A stretch of 64,000 nucleotides of DNA, taken from Icerya purchasi. Taxonomy: Eukaryota > Arthropoda > Insecta > Hemiptera > Monophlebidae. The stretch covers positions 379,490,188 to 379,554,187 of the forward strand of contig CM077116.1 of NCBI GenBank assembly GCA_039619475.1, in the 5' to 3' direction. The notes beneath the pieces are model-generated. The model did no database searches. It was not told the DNA's origin and saw only the letters and a program-made list of their open reading frames with translations. Shown here piece after piece: positions 60,432 to 64,000 of this stretch. The translations under genes were made by a program, and so were the position numbers. Position 1 is the stretch's first letter. Each line of letters starts with the position of its first letter.

Positions 60432-60814
60432 TTTTTTTTATTTTTATTTTTTTTTTTTGGCCCGAACAGAACAGTTCATTTGGCCAGCAAACTACTACAC
60501 GACTAGATATTAAAAAATACTAATAATAGAAAATTCAGGAAGAGAAATTTCATTCATTCTACATTATGGCCGCAACTGCTGGCAGTGTCCACGATGCTCA
60601 ATGAAACAAACAGAAACAAGCAAGATTTTTTCATTCTGGAAAAAGGAGCAAAATAAACAATAGATAAATATTTTTATCTCACATTATGACCACAGTTGCC
60701 TGGCGATGCTCACAATGCATTATGAGAAAAAGGAGGTAGTCACAGCCACACTGGACAAAGACTTCAATGTAAGAAAAAAAAAAAAAAAGTAAAATAATAG
60801 AGAAAAAAAAAAAA
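60432..60814 (-). repeat. Composite insert 32
   Basis: AATAAACAATAG group; private change CCACGATGCTC. Confidence 0.93.
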
Positions 60815-61472
60815 GCGATCGGTAGTGCCTGTAAAGCCGCGGAGACGCTACACATCTAATACCAGAAAATCGAATATTTTTTCCTTACCTGAGAATTCTT
60901 TGTGCAGTCGAATATTTTCAAATGATGTCTTAAGGACTTCAATTTTGTATATAGAGAGTAGTGTTGCCTCTTTGGAAAGTTGTCGGTAGTGCCTGTAAAG
61001 CCTCCGCACGTTCCAAGAGGAAAGCTGTCTGTAGTGCTTGAAAAGCCTCAGAACGTTTGGTATGGAAAGCGGTCGGTAGTGCCTGTAAAGCCTCCGCCGC
61101 GTTCCGAGACACTACACATCTAATACCAGAAAATCGAATATTTTTTCCTTACCTGAGAATTCTTTGTGCAGTCGAATATTTTCGAATGATGTCTTAGGGA
61201 CTTCAACTTTTGTATATAGAGAGTAGTGTTGCCTCTTTGGAAATATGTCGGTAGTGCCTATAAAGACTCCACACGTTCCGAGAAGAAAGCTGTCTGTAGT
61301 GCTTGAAAAGCCTCAGAACGTTTGGTATGGAAAGCGGTCGGTAGTGCCTGTAAAGCCTCCGCCGCGTTCCGAGACGCTACACATCTAATACCAGAAAATC
61401 GAATATTTTTTCCTTACCTGAGAATTCTTTGTGCAGTCGAATATTTTCGAATGATGTCTTAAGGACTTCCAC
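60815..61472 (-). repeat. Monomer run, 2 copies (heads 61111, 61376)
   Basis: 61111 is 264 bp with TTCAATTTTG. 61376 has AAAGACTCCAC. With its composite it makes a 1041-bp unit. Confidence 0.93.
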
Positions 61473-61855
61473 TTTTTTTTATTTTTATTTTTTTTTTTTG
61501 GCCCGAACAGAACAGTTCATTTGGCCAGCAAACTACTACACGACTAGATATTAAAAAATACTAATAATAGAAAATTCAGGAAGAGAAATTTCATTCATTC
61601 TACATTATGGCCGCAACTGCTGGCAGTGTCCACAATGCTCAATGTAACAAACAGAAACAAGCAAGATTTTTTCATTCTGGAAAAAGGAGCAAAATAAACA
61701 ATAGATAAATATTTTTATCTCACATTATGACCACAGTTGCCTGGCGATGCTCACAATGCATTATGAGAAAAAGGAGGTAGTCACAGCCACACTGGACAAA
61801 GACTTCAATGTAAGAAAAAAAAAAAAAAAGTAAAATAATAGAGAAAAAAAAAAAA
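61473..61855 (-). repeat. Composite insert 33
   Basis: AATAAACAATAG group; private change CAATGTAACAAAC. Confidence 0.93.
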
Positions 61856-62513
61856 GCGATCGGTAGTGCCTGTAAAGCCGCGGAGACGCTACACATCTAA
61901 TACCAGAAAATCGAATATTTTTTCCTTACCTGAGAATTCTTTGTGCAGTCGAATATTTTCAAATGATGTCTTAAGGACTTCAATTTTGTATACAGAGAGT
62001 AGTGTTGCCTCTTTGGAAAGTTGTCGGTAGTGCCTGTAAAGCCGCCGCACGTTCCAAGAGGAAAGCTGTCTGTAGTGCTTGAAAAGCCTCAGAACGTTTG
62101 GTATGGAAAGCGGTCGGTAGTGCCTGTAAAGCCTCCGCCGCGTTCCGAGACACTACACATCTAATACCAGAAAATCGAATATTTTTTCCTTACCTGAGAA
62201 TTCTTTGTGCAGTCGAATATTTTCAAATGATGTCTTAAGGACTTCAACTTTTGTATATAGAGAGTAGTGTTGCCTCTTCGGAAATATGTCGGTAGTGCCT
62301 ATAAAGCCTCCACACGTTCCGAGAAGAAAGCTGTCTGTAGTGCTTGAAAAGCCTCAGAACGTTTGGTATGGAAAGCGGTCGGTAGTGCCTGTAAAGCCTC
62401 CGCCGCGTTCCGAGACGCTACACATCTAATACCAGAAAATCGAATATTTTTTCCTTACCTGAGAATTCTTTGTGCAGTCGAATATTTTCGAATGATGTCT
62501 TAAGGACTTCCAC
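61856..62513 (-). repeat. Monomer run, 2 copies (heads 62152, 62417)
   Basis: 62152 is 264 bp with TTCAATTTTGTATACAG and AAGCCGCCGCACG. 62417 has the TATAAAGCC form. Confidence 0.93.
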
Positions 62514-62896
62514 TTTTTTTTATTTTTATTTTTTTTTTTTGGCCCGAACAGAACAGTTCATTTGGCCAGCAAACTACTACACGACTAGATATTAAAAAAT
62601 ACTAATAATAGAAAATTCAGGAAGAGAAATTTCATTCATTCTACATTATGGCCGCAACTGCTGGCAGTGTCCACAATGCTCAATGAAACAAACAGAAACA
62701 AGCAAGATTTTTTCATTCTGGAAAAAGGAGCAAAATAAACAATAGATAAATATTTTTATCTCACATTATGACCACAGTTGCCTGGCGATGCTCACAATGC
62801 ATTATGAGAAAAAGGAGGTAGTCACAGCCACACTGGACAAAGACTTCAATGTAAGAAAAAAAAAAAAAAAGTAAAATAACAGAGAAAAAAAAAAAA
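62514..62896 (-). repeat. Composite insert 34
   Basis: AATAAACAATAG group; private change AAAATAACAGAG. Confidence 0.93.
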
Positions 62897-64000
62897 GCGA
62901 TCGGTAGTGCCTGTAAAGCCGCGGAGACGCTACACATCTAATACCAGAAAATCGAATATTTTTTCCTTACCTGAGAATTCTTTGTGCAGTCGAATATTTT
63001 CAAATGATGTCTTAAGGACTTCAATTTTGTATATAGAGAGTAGTGTTGCCTCTTTGGAAAGTTGTCGGTAGTGCCTGTAAAGCCTCCGCACGTTCCAAGA
63101 GGAAAGCTGTCTGTAGTGCTTGAAAAGCCTCAGAACGTTTGGTATGGAAAGCGGTCGGTAGTGCCTGTAAAGCCTCCGCCGCGTTCCGAGACACTACACA
63201 TCTAATACCAGAAAATCGAATATTTTTTCCTTACCTGAGAATTCTTTGTGCAGTCGAATATTTTCAAATGATGTCTTAAGGACTTCAACTTTTGTATATA
63301 GAGAGTAGTGTTGCCTCTTCGGAAATATGTCGGTAGTGCCTATAAAGCCTCCACACGTTCCGAGAAGAAAGCTGTCTGTAGTGCTTGAAAAGCCTCAGAA
63401 CGTTTGGTATGGAAAGCGGTCGGTAGTGCCTGTAAAGCCTCCGCCGCGTTCCGAGACGCTACACATCTAATACCAGAAAATCGAATATTTTTTCCTTACC
63501 TGAGAATTCTTTGTGCAGTCGAATATTTTCGAATGATGTCTTAGGGACTTCAACTTTTGTATATAGAGAGTAGTGTTGCCTCTTCGGAAATATGTCGGTA
63601 GTGCCTGTAAAGCCTCCGCACGTTCCAAGAGGAAAGCTGTCTGTAGTGCTTGAAAAGCCTCAGAACGTTTGGTATGGAAAGCGGTCGGTAGTGCCTGTAA
63701 AGCCTCCGCCGCGTTCCGAGACACTACACATCTAATACCAGAAAATCGAATATTTTTTCCTTACCTGAGAATTCTTTGTGCAGTCGAATATTTTCAAATG
63801 ATGTCTTAAGGACTTCAACTTTTGTATATAGAGAGTAGTGTTGCCTCTTCGGAAATATGTCGGTAGTGCCTATAAAGCCTCCACACGTTCCGAGAAGAAA
63901 GCTGTCTGTAGTGCTTGAAAAGCCTCAGAACGTTTGGTATGGAAAGCGGTCGGTAGTGCCTGTAAAGCCTCCGCCGCGTTCCGAGACGCTACACATCTAA
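62897..64000 (-). repeat. Monomer run, 4 copies to the window edge (heads 63193, 63458, 63723, 63988)
   Basis: 63193 is 264 bp with TTCAATTTTG. 63723 joins GGAAATATGTCGG with GCACGTTCCAAGAGG, a mosaic of two monomer types. The array continues past the end. Confidence 0.92.

Larger units (their letters stand above)
41378..64000 (-). repeat. Satellite array, right arm (same family, inverted)
   Basis: The same monomer and the same composite units, all reverse-complemented: heads now read CCGAGACGCTACA and insert A tracts appear as T tracts. About 63 complete monomers and 11 inserts are present. Orientation is uniform to the end of the window. The right arm is not a mirror image of the left: insert positions and private variants differ. 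Confidence 0.97.

Noticed and set aside
1..64000. CRISPR array
   Set aside because: Period is 265 bp, units are contiguous and near-identical, and there are no short repeats with unique spacers or cas genes.
1..64000. rRNA, tRNA, snRNA or histone tandem genes
   Set aside because: No recognisable rRNA, tRNA cloverleaf or snRNA core sequence and no long conserved frame in any unit.
1..64000. Telomeric repeats or a CENP-B box
   Set aside because: No short G-rich telomeric motif runs, and no match to the CENP-B box pattern was noticed in the monomer or insert.
41378..64000. Right arm as an exact palindromic copy of the left arm
   Set aside because: Insert positions, run lengths and private variants differ beyond about 480 bp from the junction.

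Overview
The whole 64 kb is a nested tandem-repeat (satellite) array. I find no credible protein-coding gene, no RNA gene and no single-copy DNA. The organism is almost certainly a eukaryote: the repeat size and hierarchy, the long A and T tracts, the splice-donor-like motifs and the lack of any prokaryotic gene structure all point that way. I do not recognise the satellite family, so I name no species. The array runs off both ends of the window.

There are three levels of organisation. (1) A 45-bp sub-repeat, normally present three times in alternating types, fills about half of the basic monomer. (2) The basic monomer is 265 bp. By hand I count about 172 complete copies (about 109 on the left in + orientation, about 63 on the right in - orientation); a few are 264 bp, six are 355 bp and two are 445 bp. 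(3) At 34 places (one cut by the window edge) the middle of a monomer is replaced by an unrelated AT-rich segment of about 382 bp, bounded by a T tract and an A tract, giving a composite unit of about 510 bp. Composites and runs of 1 to 20 monomers form higher-order repeats of about 1041, 1305, 1315, 1927, 2366 and 2722 bp. These are duplicated again as blocks, for example 2081, 4649, 5332, 6372 and 8893 bp apart.

Layout: 1-41377 reads in one orientation with 23 inserts. At 41377/41378 the array abruptly switches strand, joining two truncated monomers tail to tail around a 66-bp asymmetric centre. 41378-64000 reads in the opposite orientation with 11 inserts, the first only after 5.4 kb of uninterrupted monomers. 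Neighbouring copies share private variants, as expected for local homogenisation by unequal exchange or conversion.

Open frames of 60 to 107 codons recur because the unit recurs. They start at non-ATG codons or exist only in variant monomers, and the 265-bp period changes frame at every unit, so I treat them as non-coding. The most notable observations are the strand-switch junction, the composite insert with its internal duplication and possible splice signals, the three composites with an undeleted head, the even-numbered expansion of the 45-bp sub-repeat, and the concentration of variants at CpG sites.
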